Origin: Flavobacterium antarcticum DSM 19726
GTDB taxonomy: Bacteria; Bacteroidota; Bacteroidia; Flavobacteriales; Flavobacteriaceae
NCBI RefSeq assembly: GCF_000419685.1
Contig: NZ_ATTM01000002.1
Span: 416,993 to 480,992, forward strand
Length of the DNA: 64,000 nt
Reading direction: 5' to 3'
Shown: positions 33,424 to 42,473 of the stretch, one piece after another
Position numbering within the stretch: the stretch's first letter is position 1
Layout of the letters: every line of letters starts with the position of its first letter
Made by a program: the position numbers and the translations under genes
Notes under the pieces: model-generated
Seen by the model: the letters and a program-made list of their open reading frames with translations, nothing else
Told to the model about the DNA's origin: nothing
Databases searched by the model: none

Positions 33424-36048
33424 ATGAAAATTTTAAAAGTACAAGTTTTACGAGGTCCTAATATATGGAGTATTTCACGTAAAAAACTAATCCAAATGCG
33501 TCTTGATTTGGAAAAAATGGAAGAATTTCCAACAGATAAAATTGATGGTTTCGCCGAACGTATTGAAGCAATGTTTCCCACAATGTTTGAACACCGTTGT
33601 TCTGAAGGAGAACCAGGCGGTTTTTTCTCCAGAGTACGTCGTGGCACTTGGATGGGTCACGTGATTGAACATATTGCATTAGAAATCCAAACTTTAGCAG
33701 GAATGGAAACGGGTTTCGGTAGAACGCGAGAAACGAAAACGCCCGGAATTTATAACGTGGTTTTTAGTTACACAGAAGAAAACGTAGGTATTTTTGCTGC
33801 AGAATCTTCCGTACGAATTGCAGAAGCTTTAATTGCAGGAACGGAATATGATCTTGAAGCAGACATTCAAGAAATGCGAGAAATCAGAGAACGTGTCCGT
33901 TTAGGCCCAAGTACCGGAAGTATTGTAGAAGAAGCCGTTTCGCGAGACATTCCATGGATTCGTCTGGGAAATAATTCACTTGTTCAGCTGGGTTACGGAA
34001 TCAATCAAATGCGTTTTCAGGCAACAATAACTTGTAAAACAAGCAGCATCGCGGTTGATATCGCTTGTAATAAAGAAGAAACAAAACGACTTCTTGATTT
34101 GGCTTCAGTTCCTGTAGCGGCAGGAAGCATTTGCGTTGATTTATTAGATTTGGAAACAACGGTTGATAAAATTGGTTATCCTATTGTTTTAAAACCTTTA
34201 GACGGAAACCATGGAAAAGGCGCTTCAATCAATATTACAAATTGGGAAGATGCAGTTGCCGGATTGGCTTATGCTCAACAATACAGTCGAAGAGTGATTG
34301 TAGAACGTTTTATTACGGGATTCGATTTCCGAGTTTTAGTGATTGATAATAAATTAGTAGCGGCTTCAAAAAGAGTTCCGGCTCACGTAATTGGAAACGG
34401 AAAATCTACTTTACAAGAACTTATTGACATTACAAACGAAGATCCACGTCGAGGCTATGGACATGAAAATGTACTCACGCAAATTGATGTAGACCGTGAT
34501 ACGTTAGATTTGCTTAAAAGAGCGGAACTTACGTTGGAGAGCATCCCAAAGAGTGGTGAAATCATCTATTTAAAATCAACTGCAAATTTAAGTACAGGTG
34601 GAACTTCTGTTGATGTCACCGATATGATGCACCCGGAAAATATATTTTTGGCAGAACGTATTTCACGAATCATCGGACTTGATATTTGTGGAGTGGATAT
34701 TATGGCAGAAAATTTGACGCAACCTTTAAAAGATAATGGAGGTTGTATTCTAGAAGTAAATGCAGCTCCAGGATTCAGAATGCACTTGGCTCCTTCTGAA
34801 GGATTGCCAAGAAACGTTGCCGCACCAGTAATCGATATGCTTTATCCTCCGGGAAAACCAAGTCGGATTCCAATTATTGCCGTAACGGGAACGAATGGAA
34901 AAACTACAACTACCCGACTTCTAGCACATATTGTTAAAAACAACGGGTTTAAAGTGGGCTTTACCACTTCTGATGGAATCTACATTCAAAATCATTTGAT
35001 GGAAAAAGGCGATACAACTGGTCCACTTTCAGCGGAATATGTTTTGAAAGATCCTACAGTAGAATTTGCAGTTTTAGAAACAGCACGCGGTGGAATTCTT
35101 CGTTCAGGAATGGGCTTCAGTCGCTGTGATATTGCAGTAATTACAAATATCCAAGAAGATCATTTAGGTTTGAGCGACATTCACAACTTAAAAGATTTGG
35201 CACGTGTAAAAAGCACTGTTGCTGAAAGCGTAAAAAAAGACGGGTGGGCAGTTTTAAATGCAGATGATCCGGAGTGTATTGAAATCGGATCAAAATTAAA
35301 ATGCAATGTGGCTTATTTCAGCATGGATGAAGAGCAGCCTTTTGTAAAAAAACTATCCAAAGAAGGGAAAATTGTTGCTGTTTATGAAAACGGGTATTTA
35401 ACCGTTAAAAAAGGCGAGTGGAAAATCCGTGTCGAACGTGTTTCATTAGTTCCTTTAACGATGGGCGGTAAAGCAAAATTCATGATTGCAAACGCACTTG
35501 CCGCAACTTTGGCAAGTTATTTATGGGGTTTCAAAACGGAAGATATCAGTCAATCCTTGCAAACTTTCATTCCGGGAGTGGCACAAACGCCGGGAAGAAT
35601 GAATATTTTTGAGTTCAAACGTTTCAAGGTATTGATCGATTTCGCTCATAATGCTTCGGGGTATTTAGGCGTTGAGGATTTCTTGAGTTCTGTTGATGCT
35701 AATAAAAAAATTGGAATTATAGCAGGTGTTGGCGATCGCCGTGACGAAGACATTAAGGAATGTGCCAAAATCGCAGGTCGAATGTTTGATCACATCATCA
35801 TTCGCCAAGAAAAACACTTACGCGGCCGAACGGAACAAGAATTGATTGATTTAATCTTGGAAGGAATTTCGCTTAGCGGCAATAACGTCACGTATGAAAT
35901 TATTCCTAAAGAAGTTGAAGCCATCCGACACGCTATTAATAGTGCAGAAGAAGGAACTTTTATTACGGCGTTAAGTGATGTGGTGACAAATGCTATTGAA
36001 ATTGTGCAGCATTATTTAGACAAAGAAAATGAAGAAGGCGTAATTTAA
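33424..36048 (+). CDS. cphA: Cyanophycin synthetase
   Basis: Two-step ATP-dependent ligase that builds cyanophycin without a ribosome, adding Asp to the backbone and Arg to its side chain. It has 874 residues, the standard length. The N-terminal domain (about 1-160) is followed by an ATP-grasp module (about 210-470, with EVNAAPGFRMHLAPSEG near its end) for Asp addition. A Mur-ligase-like module begins with P-loop GTNGKTTTT at 489-497, then LETARGGILR, DHLGL and DFAHNASGYLG, for Arg addition. Start at 33424 gives the usual MKILKVQVLRGPN; the frame from 33367 adds 19 atypical residues. cphB and the isoaspartyl peptidase are divergent next to it. Confidence 0.97.
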   Translation: MKILKVQVLRGPNIWSISRKKLIQMRLDLEKMEEFPTDKIDGFAERIEAMFPTMFEHRCSEGEPGGFFSRVRRGTWMGHVIEHIALEIQTLAGMETGFGRTRETKTPGIYNVVFSYTEENVGIFAAESSVRIAEALIAGTEYDLEADIQEMREIRERVRLGPSTGSIVEEAVSRDIPWIRLGNNSLVQLGYGINQMRFQATITCKTSSIAVDIACNKEETKRLLDLASVPVAAGSICVDLLDLETTVDKIGYPIVLKPLDGNHGKGASINITNWEDAVAGLAYAQQYSRRVIVERFITGFDFRVLVIDNKLVAASKRVPAHVIGNGKSTLQELIDITNEDPRRGYGHENVLTQIDVDRDTLDLLKRAELTLESIPKSGEIIYLKSTANLSTGGTSVDVTDMMHPENIFLAERISRIIGLDICGVDIMAENLTQPLKDNGGCILEVNAAPGFRMHLAPSEGLPRNVAAPVIDMLYPPGKPSRIPIIAVTGTNGKTTTTRLLAHIVKNNGFKVGFTTSDGIYIQNHLMEKGDTTGPLSAEYVLKDPTVEFAVLETARGGILRSGMGFSRCDIAVITNIQEDHLGLSDIHNLKDLARVKSTVAESVKKDGWAVLNADDPECIEIGSKLKCNVAYFSMDEEQPFVKKLSKEGKIVAVYENGYLTVKKGEWKIRVERVSLVPLTMGGKAKFMIANALAATLASYLWGFKTEDISQSLQTFIPGVAQTPGRMNIFEFKRFKVLIDFAHNASGYLGVEDFLSSVDANKKIGIIAGVGDRRDEDIKECAKIAGRMFDHIIIRQEKHLRGRTEQELIDLILEGISLSGNNVTYEIIPKEVEAIRHAINSAEEGTFITALSDVVTNAIEIVQHYLDKENEEGVI

Positions 36049-36064
36049 AAACAGTTATATTGAG

Positions 36065-36119
36065 CAGCATTGATTTGATTTTATATCCCATAAAGTGAAA
36101 TCAATGCTGTTTTATTTTT
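36065..36119 (+). terminator. Intrinsic terminator of cphA
   Basis: Twelve-base arms CAGCATTGATTT (36065-36076) and AAATCAATGCTG (36098-36109), 21-base loop, then TTTTATTTTT. It lies 16 bases after the cphA stop, and may also slow transcripts of the convergent patatin gene. Confidence 0.75.
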
Positions 36120-36125
36120 AAAAAT

Positions 36126-37025
36126 TTATCGGTGGTCACTCATATCCTCATTTTTATTTTGAGCATATTCGTATCCTTGATGCCACCACATTTTCATTTT
36201 GCTTTTATTGAAAATCAAGGCATTATCCGTTAATTTTGTAGGTGTATAAAAAAGATTGAGCTTAACTCCTTTGCTTGTTGCCGTTAATTTTCCGATGGCA
36301 ATATCATGCTTTTCAACTTGATCTAATAGTGTTCCAAACAAATCGACCATTAATGAAAATGGATTTTTACCGATGACCCGAGGAGCAGTTTGTGTTTCGG
36401 TTTCTAAAATTACAACATCCACTTCCGTAGCACCACGATTTATTGCTTCGGTTATGGGCACTAAGTTTGAAAATCCTCCATCGCCGTATTCGTAATTACC
36501 CTTTTTAACCAAACTCATAAACGGAATGTAATTGCAAGAAATCCAAATCCATTCACAAAATTCTTCGTACTCAAAATCGCGAATGCATTTATATTCCACT
36601 TGATTTAAAGTAATGTTCGTCACCGTAACCACGATATCACAACTCGACGCTTTAAGTTGGTTGAATTCTGTCAACGAAAAATTATCTTTAATGTATTTCA
36701 GTAATCGTCGGCTTTCGCCAAATGTCCGCCGTCCCTTAACAAATTGTTTCAGAACGTTAACGTGATTAATCGTTACAATATCAACGCCGTCTTTTTCCTT
36801 GATAATAAAGGGAGAAACATTAAAAATATTGTCCGAATTTACACTCGTGTAGATTTCGTAAATTTTATTTATTTTGCCTAAAGCCAAATGCGGAATCAGC
36901 AAGCTACCTGTAGAAGTACCCAGTAATAAGTCATATTGATTTCCCCTAACTTCCATCAGATATTGTGCAACACCTCCAGCAAATGCACCTTTACTTCCTC
37001 CACCTGAAATGACTAAAGCTCTCAT
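36126..37025 (-). CDS. Patatin-like phospholipase
   Basis: A 299-residue lipid acyl hydrolase with a Ser-Asp dyad. The oxyanion motif SGGGSKG is at residues 7-13, the nucleophile Ser38 in GTSTG (36-40), and Asp182 in GDGGF. There is no signal peptide or POTRA/barrel part, so it is a cytosolic or membrane-associated enzyme, unlike the secreted patatin-porins. Its start overlaps the end of the M1 aminopeptidase gene by 4 bases (ATGA), so the two are translationally coupled. Substrate presumably a phospholipid; no toxin-associated signals are visible. Confidence 0.88.
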   Translation of the reverse strand: MRALVISGGGSKGAFAGGVAQYLMEVRGNQYDLLLGTSTGSLLIPHLALGKINKIYEIYTSVNSDNIFNVSPFIIKEKDGVDIVTINHVNVLKQFVKGRRTFGESRRLLKYIKDNFSLTEFNQLKASSCDIVVTVTNITLNQVEYKCIRDFEYEEFCEWIWISCNYIPFMSLVKKGNYEYGDGGFSNLVPITEAINRGATEVDVVILETETQTAPRVIGKNPFSLMVDLFGTLLDQVEKHDIAIGKLTATSKGVKLNLFYTPTKLTDNALIFNKSKMKMWWHQGYEYAQNKNEDMSDHR

Positions 37026-39100
37026 ATTTTCTCAGTAATTAATCGTTCCAACTGTATTTTTTCTCGCTCAGGAAGTTGCGGTACCATTTTTTCAAAAAAT
37101 GTTCTATGAATGTCACTTTTTAATAAGTTTCTAATATTTTCTCGGGCAAATTTCACAAACTGCCATTTGTGACTTACCAAAGCATTCACTAAATATTTCA
37201 AAGTATTCTGATCGTTTTTATCCAAAAACAACAATTTTGTAACCGCGTTTTGACGCAAATTACTTTCATAATTTGGCGTCGCATAATCTAATAATTCCTC
37301 GTAATAAGCAACCTTTTTGTCTTGTTCAAAATCTTTTGTAGCCAAAGCCAAAGTCAGCCAAAGAACGCGTAAGTTTTTATCATTCAAGCCAACCCAATTC
37401 CGAGACTTATTCAATACTGAAATACGTTCTTCGGGAAAATCCGACCAATATTTATTCAATGCAATTTCTCTAGTGATATAAGATGCATCTTCAAAAAACG
37501 TAAGATAATTGCTTTTGAAATCGTCAGGGATTTCGCGTGTAGTTTTCGCAATCGCTTGTCGAACTCGAATACCGCTATTTTGCATCGCAAACTTTAATAA
37601 CTCCTTCTTATTTTCGTAAGGAACGGACTGCAACTGGTAAATTACTTCTTCTTTCAAAGGATAAAAACCATTTCCTTTCAGCAAGTTTCTGTACGTGAAT
37701 TCGGTTTCTGAAAAAGATTTTTCACTCAATCCTGAAACTTCAAAGTAAGCACGAATAAACGGACCTTTATTCAAAACAGCCAACGCATCTTTGGTTTGAA
37801 AAACAGCACTTTCCAACCACTCTTTTTTGAATTTCTGGGTGTCAAAATCAGAAACTTTATTGATTTCTGCTAGAAAATCATCCGTTTCTACATTTTTAAA
37901 TTGGTATTTCAACAAGTAACTTTTTACTGCTTTTTGAAAATTTTCGTGACCTACATTTTCACGTAAGTAATGCAAAGCCCAAGCTCCTTTTTGGTAAAAA
38001 GTCAACGAACTTGCTTTCGGATTTAATATTGGAATCGTATCTGTTCTAGAAGCGCCAATCAATCTTTCAGCAATTTCATACAGTTGAAAATTAAAATGTT
38101 CACTTCCAAAAACTTTTTCTTCCGCCAATAAAGCATAGTACGTTGCAAAACCTTCTTGAAGCCAGTGGTGTTCCCCAGATTTTGCAGTAACCATATCGCC
38201 AAACCATTGGTGAGCAAGCTCATGAGCATTTACATTGATGTAATTTCTGTCATTAAATCCAATAGAATCAACGACGAAATCTTGCGCAAAAAGGGTTGAA
38301 GTAGTGTTCTCCATTCCAGCATATAGGAAATCTTTTACCGGAATTTGACGATATACTTCCCAAGGATAAGGAACGCCAATTTCATTTTCAAAAAAGTCGA
38401 AAATTTGTTGGCTATAGCGGTAAGTTGGCTCAAATTTAGAGACGTCGTTTGGCGCGATGTAATATTCTAAAGGCGTTCCGGAGTTTGCTACTTTCGTTTC
38501 CTTTTGAAATTTACCAATCGCCATCATTACCAAGTACGAACTCATCGGATGCGTCATCTGATAGTTCCAAATAATTAATGAATCTTTTATAGATTTTGCT
38601 GCCAAAACGCCGTTAGAAACGACTTCATAACCATTTTCAAAAGTAATTGTATTGTTGAAAATTACTTTTTCATTTTCGTCGTCAAAACTGGGCAACCAAT
38701 GACTCGTATATTTACCTTGTCCTTGCGTCCAAATTTGTTTTCCATCACCTTCACCTACAAAATAAAGCGTTTGTTTTGGAGTCGCCTTATATTCAAACGT
38801 AAGTGTGTTTTTCCCTTTTTTATACCCTTTAAATAGTTGCAATTCTTTGCCTGAATTTTTGAAAACAACCACCTTATTGTTGATTTTCAAATTGGTGAAA
38901 TTCATATTTATCGCATCAATTCTGATCGTATCAATGGAAGATTTTACTTCAAATTCATACGAAACAGTTCCCGAAATCGATTGTTGGTCAAAGTTTAAAG
39001 TCAGGTTTGAAGTTGCTGTTTTAAAATCAACTTTTGTGTTTTGTTGCCCGAAAATTAAGCAAGGAATTAAAAGTAAAAGATAGGATTGTAATTTCATCAT
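37022..39100 (-). CDS. M1 family aminopeptidase
   Basis: An exported zinc aminopeptidase, 692 residues from the ATG at 39100 (39097 also possible). The frame from the TTG at 39118 overlaps a perfect -7 box and was not used. Signal peptide about 1-19 (LLLLIPCLIFGQ). N-terminal beta domain (about 20-200), GxMEN motif (AGMEN, about 261-265), zinc motif HELAHQW (about 293-299) and the downstream Glu in LQEGFATYYALL; a helical C-terminal domain follows (about 430-690). All catalytic parts are present. It is likely periplasmic and works on peptides. The patatin gene overlaps its stop. Confidence 0.92.
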   Translation of the reverse strand: MMKLQSYLLLLIPCLIFGQQNTKVDFKTATSNLTLNFDQQSISGTVSYEFEVKSSIDTIRIDAINMNFTNLKINNKVVVFKNSGKELQLFKGYKKGKNTLTFEYKATPKQTLYFVGEGDGKQIWTQGQGKYTSHWLPSFDDENEKVIFNNTITFENGYEVVSNGVLAAKSIKDSLIIWNYQMTHPMSSYLVMMAIGKFQKETKVANSGTPLEYYIAPNDVSKFEPTYRYSQQIFDFFENEIGVPYPWEVYRQIPVKDFLYAGMENTTSTLFAQDFVVDSIGFNDRNYINVNAHELAHQWFGDMVTAKSGEHHWLQEGFATYYALLAEEKVFGSEHFNFQLYEIAERLIGASRTDTIPILNPKASSLTFYQKGAWALHYLRENVGHENFQKAVKSYLLKYQFKNVETDDFLAEINKVSDFDTQKFKKEWLESAVFQTKDALAVLNKGPFIRAYFEVSGLSEKSFSETEFTYRNLLKGNGFYPLKEEVIYQLQSVPYENKKELLKFAMQNSGIRVRQAIAKTTREIPDDFKSNYLTFFEDASYITREIALNKYWSDFPEERISVLNKSRNWVGLNDKNLRVLWLTLALATKDFEQDKKVAYYEELLDYATPNYESNLRQNAVTKLLFLDKNDQNTLKYLVNALVSHKWQFVKFARENIRNLLKSDIHRTFFEKMVPQLPEREKIQLERLITEKI

Positions 39101-39115
39101 AGAAGTTAATAATAC

Positions 39116-39123
39116 CAAAGTTA
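39116..39123 (-). promoter_or_regulatory. -7 box TAACTTTG of the M1 peptidase/patatin unit
   Basis: Plus-strand CAAAGTTA reads TAACTTTG on the minus strand, a perfect match. Predicted start near 39109, leaving about 9 bases to the ATG at 39100. No -33 element is clear. Confidence 0.5.
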
Positions 39124-39136
39124 CAAAATTACGTGG

Positions 39137-39682
39137 TTAACGTTCTTCATACATTTTCAATAATTGCGTTACCGTATTCCAATTTCGAATCGTAGCAATT
39201 AGATTTAACTTCTTCTCAATATATTTTTGATCCAATCTTGTTTTACCAGCGCCAACTGCGTATTTAATAAAAATTTTATTGCCATCTATGATTGCTTCAT
39301 CAGGTTTAAACTGACTGATTTTTAAATCATTGACACTTTCTGTTCGCAACGTATTAGATAAAAAGGCGACGTATAACTTTTTTGTATCGACGTCTTTTTC
39401 TTTTAAAAATGGATTGGTTTTCAAGCATTTTTCCAAGTCTTCTTTGCTAACCACAACCACAGGAACTTCATGACCAAATGCTTTGAAAATCTCATGTTTG
39501 ATTTTAAAACCAACAGAAGCAGCACTTTCTTCTTCCGAATCTACAAATACATTTCCGGATTGAATGTAAGTTTGCACATTTTGAAATCCAACAGATTCGA
39601 GCATGCTTTGAAGCGCGTCCATTTTCATCATATTGTGGCCAGAAACATTGACTCCTCGAAGTAGAATAAGGTGAGTTTGCAT
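39137..39682 (-). CDS. DUF1697 domain protein
   Basis: A 181-residue cytosolic protein of the DUF1697 family. Family signs are the N-terminal ILLRGVNVSGHNMMKM, LQSMLESVGFQNVQTYIQSGN and the central FLKEKDVDTKKLYVAFLS. The fold is alpha/beta; the function is not established. It ends 14 bases before the M1 -7 box and has its own -7 box upstream, so it is a separate single-gene unit. Confidence 0.88.
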   Translation of the reverse strand: MQTHLILLRGVNVSGHNMMKMDALQSMLESVGFQNVQTYIQSGNVFVDSEEESAASVGFKIKHEIFKAFGHEVPVVVVSKEDLEKCLKTNPFLKEKDVDTKKLYVAFLSNTLRTESVNDLKISQFKPDEAIIDGNKIFIKYAVGAGKTRLDQKYIEKKLNLIATIRNWNTVTQLLKMYEER

Positions 39683-39702
39683 TGATTTATATTTTAGAAT
39701 TT

Positions 39703-39710
39703 CAAATATA
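39703..39710 (-). promoter_or_regulatory. -7 box TATATTTG of the DUF1697 gene
   Basis: Plus-strand CAAATATA reads TATATTTG on the minus strand. Predicted start near 39696, leader about 14 bases. Confidence 0.5.
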
Positions 39711-39871
39711 AAGTTTTTCGAAACTAAAATTCTGTATTAAAACAGAAATGTATGCAATTCATTCTTAAACGCCAATTAGAAAGTCACTTAAGAAAAGCGT
39801 TAAAGATTTCACATTTCACAGCAAAAAGAAAATTATATGCTAAATTTACGAAAACCAAATTACCAATTAAA

Positions 39872-40144
39872 ATGAATAACGAAGAACTTAAAAACGAAGC
39901 TTTAACTGAATTAAAATCTTTACTTGCAGAATTAAAAAGCAAAGGAGATTGCTATTTAAATGTGGAAACTTATAAAAATGGAATTAAAGCACATATTGTC
40001 TGCAACAACGAAATTAGCAGTCGTAAAGTAGAAGTTGGCGATGCTATCGGTGATGTTTTGGGTTCAAATGGTTTAAATAAATCTTCGAAAGAGTCCGATA
40101 TAATTATGATTGCAGAAGGTGTTTTCGGAAAAAGAGACCAATAA
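39872..40144 (+). CDS. Conserved hypothetical, 90 aa
   Basis: A small cytosolic protein of 90 residues from the ATG at 39872. The frame is open back to 39752, but the extra 40 residues are very basic and without any fold pattern, so the later ATG is preferred. The N-terminal part is an acidic helix (NNEELKNEALTELKSLLAEL), followed by a mixed alpha/beta region with CYLNVETYKNGIKAHIVC and SSRKVEVGDAIGDVLG. No known motif is recognised. It lies between the DUF1697 gene and recG without evident operon partners. Confidence 0.6.
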   Translation: MNNEELKNEALTELKSLLAELKSKGDCYLNVETYKNGIKAHIVCNNEISSRKVEVGDAIGDVLGSNGLNKSSKESDIIMIAEGVFGKRDQ

Positions 40145-40203
40145 TACTTCTATGTTTAAAAAATAGAAACAGGTAATTTATAAGGTTATTTTACAATCCT
40201 CAA

Positions 40204-40235
40204 TTTTCAAATTCACCAATTAAAATCTATCTTCG
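40204..40235 (+). promoter_or_regulatory. Possible recG promoter
   Basis: TTTTC (40204-40208) and TATCTTCG (40228-40235; one mismatch to TAnnTTTG) are 19 bases apart. Leader about 28 bases. Confidence 0.3.
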
Positions 40236-40269
40236 CTTCGCATAAAAATCTAGTTCAGAAAGCGAATAA

Positions 40270-42372
40270 ATGAGTCACGTATTACAAAATCCTATTGAAT
40301 TTTTAAAAGGCGTTGGCCCCAATCGGGGTGAACTGCTTCGTAAAGAATTGGGAATATACAAGTACGGCGATTTATCTTTGCTTTTTCCAAATCGATACAT
40401 TGATCGAACCCGTTATTATAAAATTAATGAACTGACGCCAACAAATGCTGAAGTACAATTAATGGGCAAAATCACGAATTTAAAAACCATTGAACAAAAA
40501 CGGGGCAAACGATTAGTAGCGACTTTTAAAGACGAAACGGGTCAAATGGAACTTGTATGGTTTCAAGGTCAGAAATGGGTTAAGGAAAATTTGAAATTGA
40601 ATACTGATGTAGTAATTTTCGGTAAATGTTCCGCTTTTAATGGCGTTTTCAACATGCCACATCCCGAAATTGAATTGTTAGCTGAACACCAACAAAGCTT
40701 ACGTTCCGCAATGCAACCCGTTTATCCGTCAACTGAAACACTTTCAAACCGAGGAGTTACCAACAGAACATTGGTAAAAATGATGGAACAGTTATTTTCA
40801 GAACCGCAATTAAATTTCATAGATCCACTCCCCGATTATTTAATCAACGAACTCAAGTTGGTTTCAAAAAATAAGGCGATTTTCAACATTCATTTTCCGC
40901 AAAGCACGGAAGATTTGGCGAAAGCCCAATTCAGATTGAAATTTGAAGAATTATTTTTCATTCAAATGCAATTGATTACGAAGAATCTGATTCACAAGCA
41001 TAAAATAAAGGGACATCAGTTTGCAAGCGTTGGAACTTATTTCAATGAATTTTACAGCAAACATTTACCATTTGATTTGACTGGCGCTCAAAAAAGAGTA
41101 TTGAAAGAAATCCGGAATGACATGGGAAATCCCGCTCAAATGAACCGACTTTTACAAGGCGACGTTGGAAGCGGAAAAACGATTGTGGCTTTGATGAGTA
41201 TGCTTTTGGCTTTAGACAATGGTTTTCAAGCGTGTTTAATGGCGCCAACAGAAATTTTGGCCAACCAACATTTTGTTGGACTTTCAGAATTAGCAACTCC
41301 TTTGGGTTTAAATATCAAACTATTAACCGGCTCCGTGAAAATTGCACAACGCCGAATTATTCACGAAGAACTAGAAAACGGAAGTTTGGATATTTTAATT
41401 GGAACACACGCCTTAATTGAAGATAAAGTTAAATTTAAGAATTTAGGATTGGCAATTATTGACGAGCAACATCGTTTTGGCGTCGAGCAACGTTCTAAAC
41501 TTTGGAAGAAAAATACCATTCCACCACACGTTTTGGTGATGACGGCAACGCCAATTCCAAGAACGTTGGCGATGAGTTTGTATGGCGATTTAGACATTTC
41601 AGTGATTGACGAATTGCCTCCGGGAAGAAAACCCATTCAAACCGAACACCGTTTTGATTCAAATCGATTGAGAATTTGGAAATTTATACGCGATGAAATT
41701 GACAAAGGACGCCAAATTTACATCGTTTATCCACTGATTCAAGAATCAGAAAAAATGGATTACAAGGATTTGATGGACGGTTACGAAAGCATTTCAAGAG
41801 ATTTTCCACTTCCAGATTACGCAATTTCTATTGTGCATGGCAAAATGAAACCGGCTGAAAAAGAGTCTGAAATGCAACGATTCATCAAGGGAAAAACGCA
41901 GATTATGGTTGCTACAACGGTGATTGAAGTTGGCGTGAATGTACCAAATGCAAGTGTAATGATTATTGAAAGTGCCGAACGTTTTGGACTTTCGCAACTC
42001 CACCAACTTCGCGGTCGTGTAGGTCGTGGTGCAGAACAAAGTTATTGTATTTTGATGACTTCGTATAAATTATCAGAAGACAGTAAAGTACGGATGGAAA
42101 CGATGACGCGAACAAATGACGGTTTTGAAATTGCAGAAGTCGACCTAAAACTTCGCGGTCCTGGAGATATTATGGGTAAACAACAAAGCGGTATTTTAAA
42201 CTTAAAAATTGCCGATTTAGTCAAAGATCGAGAAATTTTAGAATTAGCACGTCATCATGCGTTGAAGATCTTAAAAGCGGACGCACCACTTGTTAAACCT
42301 GAACACGAAACTTTACGAAAAGTGTTCATTGAAATGGCTAAAAAGCAAAATATTTGGAATTATATAAGTTAG
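40270..42372 (+). CDS. recG: ATP-dependent DNA helicase RecG
   Basis: Superfamily 2 helicase that drives branch migration and reverses stalled forks. It has 700 residues, normal length. An N-terminal wedge/OB-fold domain (about 1-180) begins with QNPIEFLKGVGPNRG. Helicase motif I GDVGSGKT is at 297-304, motif II DEQH at 398-401, motif III TATPIPRT, and the second RecA domain has the motifs IYIVYPLIQESE, ATTVIEVGVNVPNA and QLRGRVGRG. The C-terminus ends with the RecG-specific region after GDIMGKQQSG. All motifs are intact. It stands alone; the downstream efflux operon has its own -7 box. Confidence 0.98.
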   Translation: MSHVLQNPIEFLKGVGPNRGELLRKELGIYKYGDLSLLFPNRYIDRTRYYKINELTPTNAEVQLMGKITNLKTIEQKRGKRLVATFKDETGQMELVWFQGQKWVKENLKLNTDVVIFGKCSAFNGVFNMPHPEIELLAEHQQSLRSAMQPVYPSTETLSNRGVTNRTLVKMMEQLFSEPQLNFIDPLPDYLINELKLVSKNKAIFNIHFPQSTEDLAKAQFRLKFEELFFIQMQLITKNLIHKHKIKGHQFASVGTYFNEFYSKHLPFDLTGAQKRVLKEIRNDMGNPAQMNRLLQGDVGSGKTIVALMSMLLALDNGFQACLMAPTEILANQHFVGLSELATPLGLNIKLLTGSVKIAQRRIIHEELENGSLDILIGTHALIEDKVKFKNLGLAIIDEQHRFGVEQRSKLWKKNTIPPHVLVMTATPIPRTLAMSLYGDLDISVIDELPPGRKPIQTEHRFDSNRLRIWKFIRDEIDKGRQIYIVYPLIQESEKMDYKDLMDGYESISRDFPLPDYAISIVHGKMKPAEKESEMQRFIKGKTQIMVATTVIEVGVNVPNASVMIIESAERFGLSQLHQLRGRVGRGAEQSYCILMTSYKLSEDSKVRMETMTRTNDGFEIAEVDLKLRGPGDIMGKQQSGILNLKIADLVKDREILELARHHALKILKADAPLVKPEHETLRKVFIEMAKKQNIWNYIS

Positions 42373-42440
42373 AGCAAATTTTAACACACAACATTTGTTA
42401 AAAAAAGTCTAACTTAAAAAAGACTCCAATTTATAACCTT

Positions 42441-42448
42441 TAGTTTTG
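42441..42448 (+). promoter_or_regulatory. -7 box TAGTTTTG of the efflux operon
   Basis: Perfect TAnnTTTG match. Predicted start near 42455 gives a leader of about 19 bases before the ATG at 42474. No convincing -33 element. Confidence 0.5.
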
Positions 42449-42473
42449 TCTGTTTCACCTCTTAAATTTCCAC

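Noticed and set aside
36126..37025. Defence-associated patatin effector
   Set aside because: No adjacent nucleotide cyclase (CBASS) or other defence gene; it is coupled to an M1 peptidase gene.
40145..40269. RNA gene or riboswitch before recG
   Set aside because: AT-rich, no stable paired structure or conserved motif visible.
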